Shown here: piece by piece, positions 51,201-61,291 of the stretch | Layout of the letters: each line of letters starts with the position of its first letter | How positions within the stretch are numbered: the stretch's first letter is position 1 | Assembly: GCF_964204645.1 (NCBI RefSeq) | Contig: NC_134027.1 | Span: forward strand, 8,606,485 to 8,670,484 | Reading direction: 5' to 3' | DNA from: Tubulanus polymorphus | Taxonomy: Eukaryota; Nemertea; Palaeonemertea; Tubulaniformes; Tubulanidae | Length of the DNA stretch: 64,000 nt | Position numbers and translations under genes: made by a program | Notes under the pieces: generated by a model | Database searches by the model: none | What the model was told of the DNA's origin: nothing | Seen by the model: the letters and a program-made list of their open reading frames with translations, nothing else

Positions 51201-54200
51201 TATCCCCTGCATCTTCCGTGATGCGTCCGCGACTTTTTTTGCTCGCCGGGCTTGAACTAAACGTTAATTGCGTTAACGGAAGCAATCAATTTCCACGTTT
51301 CAGCTCAAGCTCTGCTGGGTGTAACACGCTTCGCATAGCAAACTGCGCAATACTACTACAGGTTAGCGGGATAGATAAGAAACATCAAGCAAGTGTAAAT
51401 TACTATACAGCTTTTTCTGAATAATTCTCTTTTTTAAATCGCGTGCTGAAATCTACGAACAAGGATAATTGCTCGTAGCTGAAATCGACTCTTTTTCTGC
51501 CGGTTTTGTTCCTCGTCACGATGCGAATTATGATTGAGCGTGAAATATCAGGGATACCGACAGGAGCGAGAAAGGATCAAGACATAACAGCGGAAATGGA
51601 AGGGAGATGAATACCGAGAAAGAGTGCTGGAAAATACCCCAAGGAGGAGCGCGCCTTGTAAATCCCCATTAATTTAATTTCTTAATCCAACTCGAAACAT
51701 GCCTTGTCAATTTGTCTAACTGAATAACAAGTAACTGTGCGTAATTGAACTGAATTTGGTTCGGTTTTGCTTCTTGTAGCCTTATTTTGCAAAGCCCTTA
51801 TTGCTATCACCAAGATGCGTAGCTTGCTCTGAAAAACGGTAACAACTGCCTTTTTTTTCTGTTTGAGGGAAGTGAACAAATAGCGGGCCTTGTCTATCAT
51901 GTATAGGACCGGTAAGACTTCAAAAGAAAACACGAAAAAGTATGTAAAATCTTTAAGTGTACTCTGAAAAGCCAATGATTCACAATTTCTTTCCAGTTCC
52001 CCCAGTGGAACTGGTTTTTTTGCTTTCAAATTTTTATACAATTATCTGATCTTATTTCATCATTTATAAGTCTTCCTGTTAATGTCAAAGGCCATCATTT
52101 ATCATTCGGCATTATTATCTCCGATTAGAGCTGCCAGATGATCTCAGATATCTTCTCTTCCTATGAGGCGATAAATAAAAATTTAAAATCAATTTCAAAC
52201 ACGACATCGGGCATTGAATGAGTGCACCTCCGTAAGCACTAACGTTATCGACGTATAGAAGTTTAGATGCAAAAAATAAAAGCGGTGGCGTTGTATATAT
52301 ATGCGATATATATACGTCTTATTTCCGCGTAGTTATTGCTAGGCAGTCGAAGGATTATTCACCGGTAGCAGCGCTAATTAAAACCATGACGTCACATCCG
52401 TTCTACGAGGAACACCCTAATGGCCTCGTGTCGTCTGTCTGCTCGCTTTCCACAGGCGACAATTTACGAACGACCATCAACGGGCAGATAGTTGATACGG
52501 TTTGGGAATAATGACGATGCGCGCATCACGAGAAGGAAACTGTAACCGTTACCTCTCCAGGCTAATCTGGCAATAACATTTAGAGAAATCTACTGGTCTG
52601 TCAAGGCGTGGCCAGTCACCGTTAACGACTTCTACAGCCGCGCAAATCCATGTCGATGCTCTCGTATGGGCGATGCCAGGAACATTAGTGCTAAATGACA
52701 TGAATGTTATAAACGTTTGAAATTTCGAATCACGCATCACCACCCTTTCTAATGTTTACACGAGACACACCCTGTGTCATATGATACTGTATAAATGTAT
52801 ATACGAACAGATGAATTTAAATTCCCAGCATCCAGCAAGAAATACAGGATATGCAAAGCTACTCACATCTGTTGCTTTTTATTCGTTTAACGATTCGCCA
52901 TTAACTGTAAATTTCGCTTTGTTCGGAAAATTACTTATAGAAAATATCTTATATCATTTTCACGTTTCGACGTCATTTTATTCTACAAAGCCCGACAGTC
53001 GCCTGCCAGTTTCACGTTCTGGTGTGGTTGGTTTTTGAAGGAAGAACACACCAAATGATCAAAAGATTAACAGCCAAGCCTGGGATAGGGAATACTAAAG
53101 AACCCCCGTGCACAAAAAACCTACAAAAGCCTCTCACGGTTATCACGAGGGACTCTTGCATTCATGCATTATTCCGGACTTAACCCTAGAGACGGGTCGT
53201 CAGAACAGTTCCATCGGTAATAGGACAAAAAATGGCTCATGGCCTATATGCCTCGATCACACAAGCGCTTTTGGACAACAGTTCACGCGGGTGCCAGATT
53301 TAGCCCGACCAAAACCATCGGACCAGGCCCGAGCCAAATTTCAGCACCATGTCTGTAGGAATCTTTTACAATGCAAACGCACCCATGGACAAAATGTCAA
53401 CTTTCTAACGATGCTGTCAATGACCAGCCTCATGGTCTTCCCTCGCGTATAAAACTGGTATTAACGAGGTATACGCATTAGTATAGTCTTTCTCTACCGA
53501 TGGAATCACTCCATTTGAATTGTGAGCATGTCCCCGCGGAGCCGTTACGATGGCTGTAACAACAGGGGCGAAATCACTTAAGGATCAACATGGCCACAGA
53601 CAGAGGTTCAGAGGCCAGCGCGCACGTACACCAAAGACAATGTCGAATACGAATTTTCATTTATACCGAAAGAAAAAACCACAAAGGCGATACATTTCGG
53701 AATAAATATAGCATAACAATATTCAGATACCTTTTAGTGAGTAACGACCATAAAAGCGATTACTATTTCGAAGTAATCTATAGCAAAGTTATTTCGTTTA
53801 TTGAATAAAAGCGATTCCATATCCGTACGACGACCGATATCAAATTGCGCGAATCAGTTTTCCGACTCGTTCACTTACCTCAAAAATTGCCACGAATTCC
53901 TCCATGTCAACCATGATTAAACGAAACGCCAACTGACGAATCTCTCAGATGACGATTTTGACGAGATGCACACGCGTGCGTCTAAACATAATAATACGTA
54001 AAATTCATTGTCTCCGGTTCACAAGTCTAGTATATATCTATATACACGTATGTAAGGATCGATTTCCGTAGAACTATTTCCGGAATGTTATGATGGCATA
54101 AAAGTGCGACCGAAGAAATATGAATAAACAGTTTTGTCATGCGTGTTTATAATCCGTTAGTTTTACCTGCCGATACGTTTATAAACGCTAGCGCAATATC

Positions 54201-57200
54201 GAGAGACGACTGTCAGTTTTTAGCGAAGCGCGCGCGCGTGCAATCGGTGTTTATGCGGCGCATGAGTTAATTACTAACCGGTAGTGATGCGACGCGTGTA
54301 GTGTTGTCTTGTTCCGTTTCCGAAATGCGTGCGTGTCGGGTGGATGGCGGTGATTGTTTTCCCCCGTAAGTTTTTCGACGGCTCGACTGACAGGAGATCT
54401 AACTCTTCGTTCACGCGCGGTGACGGATAGCAAATAGAACGATACGGAGCTCGCTTTGCCGGCTTACGTGATCGTTATGCGGAAAAACGAATCGCCCCTC
54501 ATTCCCGAACTACTAACGCATTCGGTATGCGACACAGACGCCTAATCTGACTTCTTACACAGCCAGTTCGCGTAGCCGTTTATGTCGTATATTAAACGCT
54601 TTGTTCATAGAATCGACATTCACAAATGACCCCCGGGGAACGATTTTATGAACATTGCACACAAATTGGCATCTTTTACATAGTATCGATTTATCGCGAT
54701 TATCGGCCGACTTCGAAGAAACAAGCCACGCAACACGCAATAAACACCGCAGTATTTTCCTGATTATAGGTTGCGGATCTTTCGTGAATCCGTACGTCCG
54801 ATCATAATGTTCAGTCATTCATTCCTTGATTACCAAGAACTTGCACTTATTCATTCTGTATACCGCCGCCATGGCAGCCATTTTGATAGTTGATATCACT
54901 TAAAATGGTAGATGTCTTATCATAATGACAGTCACGAATTGGGTGGGTGTATAACGAAATGTATTTTGAATCAATAATGGTTAATTCAAATTGAACACGC
55001 TTTCTGGATGTCAAATTAAATTGAATATTCAAATATGTGAAGTGAGTTGATACAAATATGTACGTATTTGCTAAAGTTCCAATCTGACCCCCAATGTACG
55101 TAAGATGCAACGAAACAGCTTAAACAGAATATCGTTACGTAACAGCTCCAAAAAGCTGTTATAGATATAATTCCAAATTGCTCTTTTGTAGATTACACTC
55201 ATATTTAAGAAACAGGAAAATGTGCCATCATTCATAGATTTCAGACATTTCAAATATCGATGAATTCGCCTACACACACCTTCGACCTTCGCTGAAATAC
55301 CTATGCAGCTATACCCGAACCTATCATTAACCAAGACGTTCAATTAAACTATTAAGACATAAGCTACGAAGAAGAATCTGAAAGGTCAAACAGAATTTAT
55401 GCAAGCCGCCTTCCGCAGATAAAGCCGTGTTCAGTTTTCAACGATTGATCGTTACAATCCCCGTATAGTCGGGGCCTTTAACGAATGTATAAAACAGGCA
55501 TGAAAGCGATTTGATAATAGAACGGCTGAATGTGGATCTTAAGTCCAGGAATTAGTACACATATAGACATCGATGAGATTGATACACTAGGACGGTCTTG
55601 ATTTTCTGCTCAGCGAGAAGGCATTTGCTTAGAACACAGAAAAAAGTTTACAATATACGTGTAGATTTATAAATATGAGTAGGATTGACAATAATCGATT
55701 ACATATAGACATAGACATGTCCATAAATTACACTATAAATCTAATCAATTTACTTTACCCTTTTGCCTCTGGGCACTACTGATAGAGTGATATTTAAGAC
55801 AAAAGTGGGCTTGCCTTTTTCCAAAAGTAAACCAGATTTATCAGGGTTTTTCTATTATCTTCTGCGATAATCATTAATGCACCCTTCGCATGAAATAGTT
55901 TTCAAAACACGCAAGATGTCAACTACAGCTTGTTAAACTTCCTGCCATGATTCCGAGTTCGCTTTTTGTATACAGTTGTGTATAGGGGATGCGCCGCTTT
56001 TCGGCGAGAAAAACTCACGATATGAAGCGATAGAGCGCGCAAACGTGGACAACCGTGGGTGACAAGCGGAGAGATCAACAGGATAAATCAATCGAATATA
56101 AATGCAATGCAAAGGATGGCTTTATGAGGCCTTTTTCAATAAAAATATGTTTGGGGGGTTTGTGATGCGAAAAGATTCATAAATTTTCTTTTGGTTAGGG
56201 AAGTTAGGGAAAGTTGCTAGTTGTTGCGGTATATGTAATTGCGTTATAACTACTAACGACTTCTAAAATTTTCGAAAAAAGTAAACTCCATTATGGAATG
56301 GTATTCATCGTCGAGTTTCCCTAAGTTATATTCGGTACCGAGTCGTTCATTTTGGGTTGTGTTGATCAACACTCAAGGCCAAATTCGGTTTTCGTATCAA
56401 GTTGACTAGTGGTCGGATTCAATAACCGAATGCGCTCAATTTCCGAACTAATTCCGGAATATAGATCCGATTTACTGACATTCGGTTCCACTTAGTTCGA
56501 CTATTCGACTAACTCAGATAACCGAAGTTGGCCCAAGCTGACGAAGTCGTATATCGTCACATACTTATCGCACTAACCATGATTATTCGCTCCCGGTTTT
56601 ATATCATAGTATTCCGTTCATTCACTAGAGTTCACTTTAACTTTGAGGTATTTATATAAAGTTGATACAACCCGAGGGTCGTCGCTCGATAACTTTACAC
56701 TGCGTTATTGCATTCTGACGAAGTCTCGAAAATTCGTCGATGACGGAATCATGATTAGTCGCTTGTACAATGCGAAGCGTCTACTCAATTTTTATTGTAA
56801 TAAAGAGGATTTTATTTCATTGAAGAGTGACTTCAATCTGTCTTTGATGCTTTGATGGGCGAGCTGCTTCAAACGTTCAGTTGTACAGTTGCTTCTACGA
56901 GCGCTGTTGATAGCTGGCGGCTATGTTTCGAGATGGCTTTGCTGAATACCGAAAATCTACGCCAAGAAAACATGATTGGAGAATTTCGTATTATGTGGAT
57001 ATACATAATAGTTTTTTCGGGATCGAGCTTATACAACGAGAAGATAAGACCGGTCAACGGAGATATGGTCATCGCCCTAGGGGTACCGGACGAACCCACT
57101 AAAAGTGTAGAAAATAATTTCGGGTCAGGATTTTTCGAAATTTGGATACAATTTATTTTTTTGATAAACCATTCATAAATGATTTATTCGGGTACTTCGA

Positions 57201-60200
57201 TTTTTATAAATGAATCGAAACGTTGTTTATGTTTAGGTTATCGAAAAAAATCATATTTAAGATCTTTTTTCAATAGGAAAGTACCCCGTTTCTCGGTGAA
57301 AAGTGTCCTTTTTCTTTCCTTGAAAAACTACCCCTCAAGTAAGCTCGACACCAGGCCGCTGGAATTTATAACCGAACAACTGGTAAAAAACCCATTAATA
57401 CGCGATACACCCGACGTAAATGCCGTAGAAATCTACTATTTATTATCTTTTCCTCGGCAATAAGACCCAGTTGAGGAGGTAGGAGCGCCTATGCGATGTT
57501 TTGTTTTGTTACGCGCAAACCCATGAGCAAGCTTCTTGAATATAGCACCATCATACATTTTATACGAGAGATAAGTTGGGTATACGTGGTGTATCAGTTT
57601 TTGTCGACGGCATCATAAAAACAAACTACCTGCGATCCACTATTAAGAGCGGAATTCAATATTTCATTCAGTCCCTTACGATCGTTACCCTTGTGACATT
57701 ATGGATCGTAATATAGGTTTTTTTTTCGTGCTGAATAAAAGCAAAAAGTTTTCCCTCCGGACATGATGTAAAAAATAACACGTAGGCGGAACGTGGAAAT
57801 TTTCGACGAATAAAACGAATTCACTTTCCATATCGTTAACATTTTCCTAAAACCGCGTGGGTGACACGATGCAGTCAGTTTATTTCCTACCCTCAAATAT
57901 TCCCTCTAATTAGACCTAATTTCACTCAATGGTCTATCTAATGAGGGTTTCGCTGATAGTATGAAGGATTTAAAAAAAGAAAGCAAGTGGGCATCCGGTT
58001 ATACTTCGAATGCCACGGAAACAACAACGCGGTACGGTTTTAGGTGACTAACAGTGGTTGTTTATGACAGTTCAAATGCCTGAGGTTTCATATCTATCAT
58101 TTCTTTGCATTTATTTCGACAATCTTGAAATTAACACATTTTTACTAAGGAACTTACACAATTGATAAAACAGGACTATAGGGGATTCAAAAAATCCTAA
58201 GGAATCAGTCCAGTTGAATCCCCGTAGATGCAGATGTTGACCAGTCATTTTTTAGTTTCGCTGGCTATAAGAATATACGACTCGAATACAAAAATCTCGT
58301 TGGGTTTTAAAATGACCTGCTCTTTCCAGGGCGATACAGGATACGCCATTAAACTGTCTGTGTGTGTGCTTGGTCAACAAACCAATCGCAATCATGTTTA
58401 CGGACGTCTCCTCCAAACCGATGGTCGCCATGGCATATTGTCGATAGGGCCATTTACCATATGTCACTGGTGGAACGCGCATGAGTACGGTAATTTGGTC
58501 AGCTTCAGGTTGTGTCGACAAAACGGGCGTGCATTATTGACATTAAGCTTATTGTTTTCGCCCAGAGCAAATAGCCACTTGTCAGTCAAAGAAATACCGA
58601 GAGACGCACATTGTGCGGGAATTCGGATTTTTCTTTTTGGATTTCTATTTTACCAAGGAAGTATGATTTTACGAATTGATAAATTACTAATATCTCGTTT
58701 TATTGGAAAATTCAAATGCAGTAATTTTATTGTGAAATTGCAGAAAAAAGATACAGCACGAAGAATATAGAATATGTGATGGATGCTAGGTTTCAATATG
58801 ATATACCCGAAAGAAAAGTATTCCCAGAAGATGACTACAGTCGAAACGTTGAATCATAGCTCTAGGAAACATTTTAGGACTTAATTTTTCGTCATTGTCG
58901 TGGGGTTCTCTTTATATCATATTACAACACGGATATAGTGTCTTATCAATCGCGATGAGCCCAAAGAAACTTAAGCGTTTTGAGTATATGAATGGGAAAA
59001 TCTAGACAGAAACGGGAGTCTTTCGAACAAAAACTTAAACTAACGGAAATGAAATTAATAATCTTGAGTTAACAAAGGGGGCATTACAGCAAAATTATTT
59101 GTTAATGAGTACCGAGGAAAAGATTTAATCTTATGTTCTCCGGACAAATCGCATGCACATTGATAAATCATTAAGAAACAATATTGACTTACTTTTGACT
59201 CGTAAATAGCCGCTCTGCGTCCTCGCCGTGGCATTGGTGGAGATGGTTCGTCGTCACTTTCATCAGAGGTACTGTGTATGCTACCGATGCTGGCGCGGCG
59301 AAATTGCTGAAACGAGCAGAGAACTAATTACCTTTCGTAATATAAACATCATATAACGCTATAAGGGAGGGAGGGAGCGAAGAGTGAGCGAGGGGGAGGA
59401 AGAGTTGTAATATCTAGAACCGTGCCTTTGTAGTCGGGATTGCGGGGTTATGCGGAAAATCTGACCGTTATTGTTGAATGATTAACGCATAACAGTATGC
59501 TAACAATGTCTTTGATAAAGGTTCGTTGGCGATTACGTGTCGAAGGCAAGTTTGTGTTATTTCTTACAGCCATTATGCATTTCATGACGTTAACACGCAT
59601 ATACGACTGGTCACGGATGTTAGAGAGGAAAATGACCATCAGGGTCCAGTTCCACAGTTCCGAGTTTAGGATTTCACTAAGAGTTAACGCATCTAAAATG
59701 GACTAACTTTAACTCAGAGTTAACTCTGACTATCAACTATGGTACTGGGTCCTGTAACTTTATTCTTATGATACAAAGATTATGCGAACCTCAGTTCTTT
59801 TATGAAGCTTTGATTTTCAAGCGCACCCACAGAAATAAATGGCTATAATTTGTTGGTAGGCGATGACTATGATACGTAAAAAGCCCCACGAAATCGCGAT
59901 TTGTATTTTGGTGACTCCAGGCTGGCACCAGGATTCCCGACGATCATCATATCTTCATTAAGCTAGTATACCGGACACACCCATTGTGTCGAGGATCGAT
60001 TCGTTTAGACCCGTGGTCTCGCGAACGCGCAGAAAGTGGAGATTTTTGCTTCAATCTACATCGATTTATGACCATAAACGTTACTAAACAAGTTGGTTTA
60101 TACAGGACTCGCGTCTTCTCTATATCTTTTCTTCGTAAATTCCGTCTTGCACATATTCAACCCAATAATATGACAACATGACGTCAACCAAATCGATTTC

Positions 60201-61291
60201 GGACGAATAAAAAAAATGAAATCTGATATACAATCGTATTTTTGTCGTTCTGACGTAGGTTTCAGATTATAGAACTAGACAGAATCAAAATGAAATATAG
60301 CTGCGGGTAACGGGTTTTCTGCATTAACGATCCTCTTGCTTGGAAGCAATAAATTCTTAATGAATGGAATTGCCGAATCGTAGTCCGTAGCCCTGCCCTG
60401 TGATTGCAGAACCGAATCAAGTGCTGCCAATTCCGTTTATTCATAACAGCAAGAACATGCAACGATACGCAACAACGGCGGACTATTCAGTGCGGCAAGA
60501 CAGCTCGACGGTGCTTTTGTAACGTTGATTCGTCATAATACAGTAGGAGCCTCTAGTAAATACAATCTTATTCAAATTATCGTATAAAAACCCGCGAACG
60601 CCGGATGCGTTAAACGCGCTGAATAAATTGAATTTGACGTTGACTTGATTCCAGACGTGGCGTCTCAGCTAACAGAATGCAAATGGCGGATGATTCAACA
60701 CGGCGAAAGTGGCGATGTTTACAGGATTAGTTCGACCGGTACAAATATTCTGATGGATCTAATGCACAGTATTTGTGAATGCATCGGAATACCGATGACA
60801 CGTTAAATTTCATTGAGAATAGCAATAAAAACAGCAGATTATACACTTTTAGAAAATATAGTGTGGGGAGAAAAAATGATATCAATCAAGGGAATAACAA
60901 TAGGGTTTTCTGCCGAATAGTCAGGGAACCTTGACGAAAATCGGTATATTTTCGAATCTTGGCAGTAAAATAAAGCTTCCCTTTGACATACGAAGATTCT
61001 TTTTATTCATATGTGCTTTGAAGTTTGCCGACTTCAAATAACTCATTCACGTTCGTTCTCTGGCAAGATGACGATACATTCGTTTATCGAGTGACACAAA
61101 AGCAGTGATAGCGATAACGTTAATTAGTGAACACGTGAAACCAACGGCGGTGATATATCATAGACAACGTTGATAATCGTATATCACAACTTGGCGTGGT
61201 ATTTTTTTAAATTTCAAGCAATATACGACGGTGAAATAAGCCAACTTACGAAACTACGAAGGCTGTCGATATCAAATTCTTCGTCCGACTC
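33213..61291 (-). CDS. Dbl-family Rho guanine nucleotide exchange factor (DH-PH), PLEKHG7-like
   Basis: Minus-strand coding exons: 61291-61250, 59306-59193, 46213-45982, 44137-44091, 42407-42303, 41698-41537, 39561-39466, 39102-39001, 37269-37153, 36602-36428, 35389-35274, 35166-35073, 34852-34770, 34494-34350, 34248-34151 and 33908-33213 (stop TAG). Together 808 codons with every phase matching; exons before 61291 were not found. DH domain: REAVWELFKSECVFLIDHLM (helix 1), then KRLQLNDLLVAPMQHCTKMP, the conserved region that contacts the GTPase. PH domain: QLLYEGQLYMM, VDVCVFLFDDILLITKIKKP, HAFVLVQISRFQQ. The DLLVAPMQH form and LEEKMKWLKNFERVQEIQ linker recall the PLEKHG7/PLEKHG5 group; the paralogue assignment is from memory. 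The 232-codon last exon is disordered, with Gln-, Pro/Ser- and Asp-rich stretches. It should activate a Rho GTPase at membranes. Which GTPase is unknown. Confidence 0.88.
33925..34075 (-). repeat. Retroposon fragment with (TTGA)n end, second copy
   Basis: ATTGATTGATTGATTTTAAT, then TTTCATAGAACATAATACC, CTATGAAGGACTCG and CCTGAAGGCCGTA, the same motif order as at 7239-7425. It lies in the last Rho GEF intron. Confidence 0.6.
35433..35710. mobile_element. MITE with TAGCCGCGATCAC termini, 278 bp
   Basis: Left end TAGCCGCGATCACACG and right end CGCGTGATCGCGGCTA are inverted repeats of about 16 bp. The interior carries GGCTCGGGCCTGGTGTCC and GGTCGGGCCAAATTTGGCC; a worn copy of this part occurs in inverse orientation at 53280-53345. 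Flanks share TGAGCA on both sides. Located between Rho GEF exons. Confidence 0.75.
36058..36391. mobile_element. Foldback element, about 330 bp, long inverted arms
   Basis: The whole element is a near-palindrome. The outer pair is CTTGCCGGGGTTTGATTGCC with GAAGCTCACGCCAACACAAA on the left, and their complements on the right (TTTGTGTTGGCGTGAGCTTC, GGCAATGAAACCCTGGCAAG). The inner arms CAGGTTGCCGCTGAGCGGCC .. CCAATCAGATGCG pair with CGCATCTGATTGG .. GGCAACCTG around a loop of about 25 bases. It sits in an intron next to the exon encoding DLLVAPMQH. Relatives are at 10385-10500, 10965-11050 and 12480-12690. Confidence 0.85.
37903..37976. mobile_element. Short hAT-like MITE relic
   Basis: CAGGATCTATGATTTTTGAA at the left and CTCGATCCGCCCCTG at the right match the terminal pattern of the CAGGGGCGGATC family. 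Only 74 bp, so a deleted copy or a chance pair. Confidence 0.4.
41293..41410. repeat. Dispersed repeat with internal inverted pair
   Basis: GTAGAAGCACGAGTAGGATA .. TTCACTGACTTCAATT also occurs at about 10585-10640. Inside it, CCATGGTCGTATAAACTAGA pairs with TCTAGTTTATACGGTTATGG. The copy in PPHLN1 intron 1 lacks this inner pair, suggesting a nested insertion. Confidence 0.6.
44091..44137 (-). other. 47-nt micro-exon of the Rho GEF gene
   Basis: Bounded by TCTCTTGTCGTTCGCAG and GTAAGT. It is the only segment I found between 45982 and 42407 that converts the phase-1 end of the upstream exon to the phase-0 start of the next, adding SVNRKNRNSFSLLKL. Included in the gene model above and listed separately because automated callers may miss it. 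Confidence 0.7.
46578..46717. mobile_element. hAT-like MITE, CAGGGGCGGATC family, copy 5
   Basis: CAGGGGCGGATCTGGAAGGC at the left and AAATACGCCCCTG at the right, 140 bp overall, with GGGGTCCAG and CTGGACCCC as a second inner inverted pair. TTATG flanks both ends. The cleanest copy of the family in this window. Confidence 0.8.
50805..51025. repeat. Inverted-repeat element with tRNA-like B-box ends
   Basis: GCAAGGATTCGAACCTGC at about 50810 and GCAGGTTCGAATCCTTGTC at about 51001 are inverted complements; inside, GCCAATCAGAAATGC and ATCTGATTGGTGCC form a second pair. The GGTTCGAATCC core looks like a Pol III B box, suggesting two opposed SINE ends or a foldback element. Confidence 0.6.
53280..53345. 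repeat. Relic of the TAGCCGCGATCAC MITE
   Basis: Inverse match to the interior of the element at 35433-35710: its complement reads AAATTTGGCTCGGGCCTGGT then TTTTGGTCGGGCTAAAT. The termini are not preserved. Confidence 0.55.
53879..53914 (-). CDS. Candidate alternative first exon of the Rho GEF gene (12 codons)
   Basis: ATG at 53914 opens MVDMEEFVAIFE and ends at a strong GTAAGT donor in phase 0, the phase needed by the exon at 46213. Joined to that exon it gives a complete 767-aa protein that skips the acidic N-terminal exons at 61291 and 59306. Residues about 172-360 would be DH and 390-540 PH. Upstream on the same strand, TTTATAAACG near 54185 could act as a TATA box in a GC-richer stretch. 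The evidence is splice phase, Met and donor only; no transcript data. Confidence 0.6.
53915..59192 (-). other. Long Rho GEF intron, distal part
   Basis: 5.3 kb upstream of the alternative first exon. It may hold that exon's promoter. A possible GPCR relic lies at 58430-58630. A repeat at 58840-58935 (AGCTCTAGGAAACATTTTAG, TTTTTCGTCATTG, GTGTCTTATCAAT) matches part of 42015-42110 in the downstream Rho GEF introns. No exon was recognised. Confidence 0.5.
58430..58630 (-). pseudogene. Possible decayed rhodopsin-class GPCR fragment
   Basis: Two neighbouring minus-strand frames look receptor-like: SLTDKWLFALGENNK with PFCRHNLKLTKLPYSCAF in one, and RVPPVTYGKWPYRQY in the next. The GKWPY element and NLSLTDLLFAL-like text recall helices 2-3 of family A receptors. 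Stops and a frameshift break it. The resemblance is loose. Confidence 0.25.
59639..59755. mobile_element. MITE with TCAGGGTCCAGTT termini, 117 bp
   Basis: TCAGGGTCCAGTTCCACAGT at the left and ACTATGGTACTGGGTCCTGT at the right are inverted with a few mismatches. The inner AACTCAGAGTTAACTC segment is itself palindromic. Found in the intron between the first two Rho GEF coding exons seen. Confidence 0.7.

Larger units (their letters stand above)
46214..53878 (-). other. Long Rho GEF intron, proximal part
   Basis: About 7.7 kb between the alternative first exon and the SVDLGMQVYPGD exon. It holds a hAT-like MITE (46578-46717) and an inverted-repeat element (50805-51025). Open frames near 47042, 48197, 48391 and 48962 have no family resemblance or usable splice phase and are not called. 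Confidence 0.55.

Noticed and set aside
56643-57463. Series of plus-strand open frames up to 108 codons
   Set aside because: Although 57330-57463 looks somewhat protein-like, no domain was recognised, frames are interrupted by stops and there is no splice logic.
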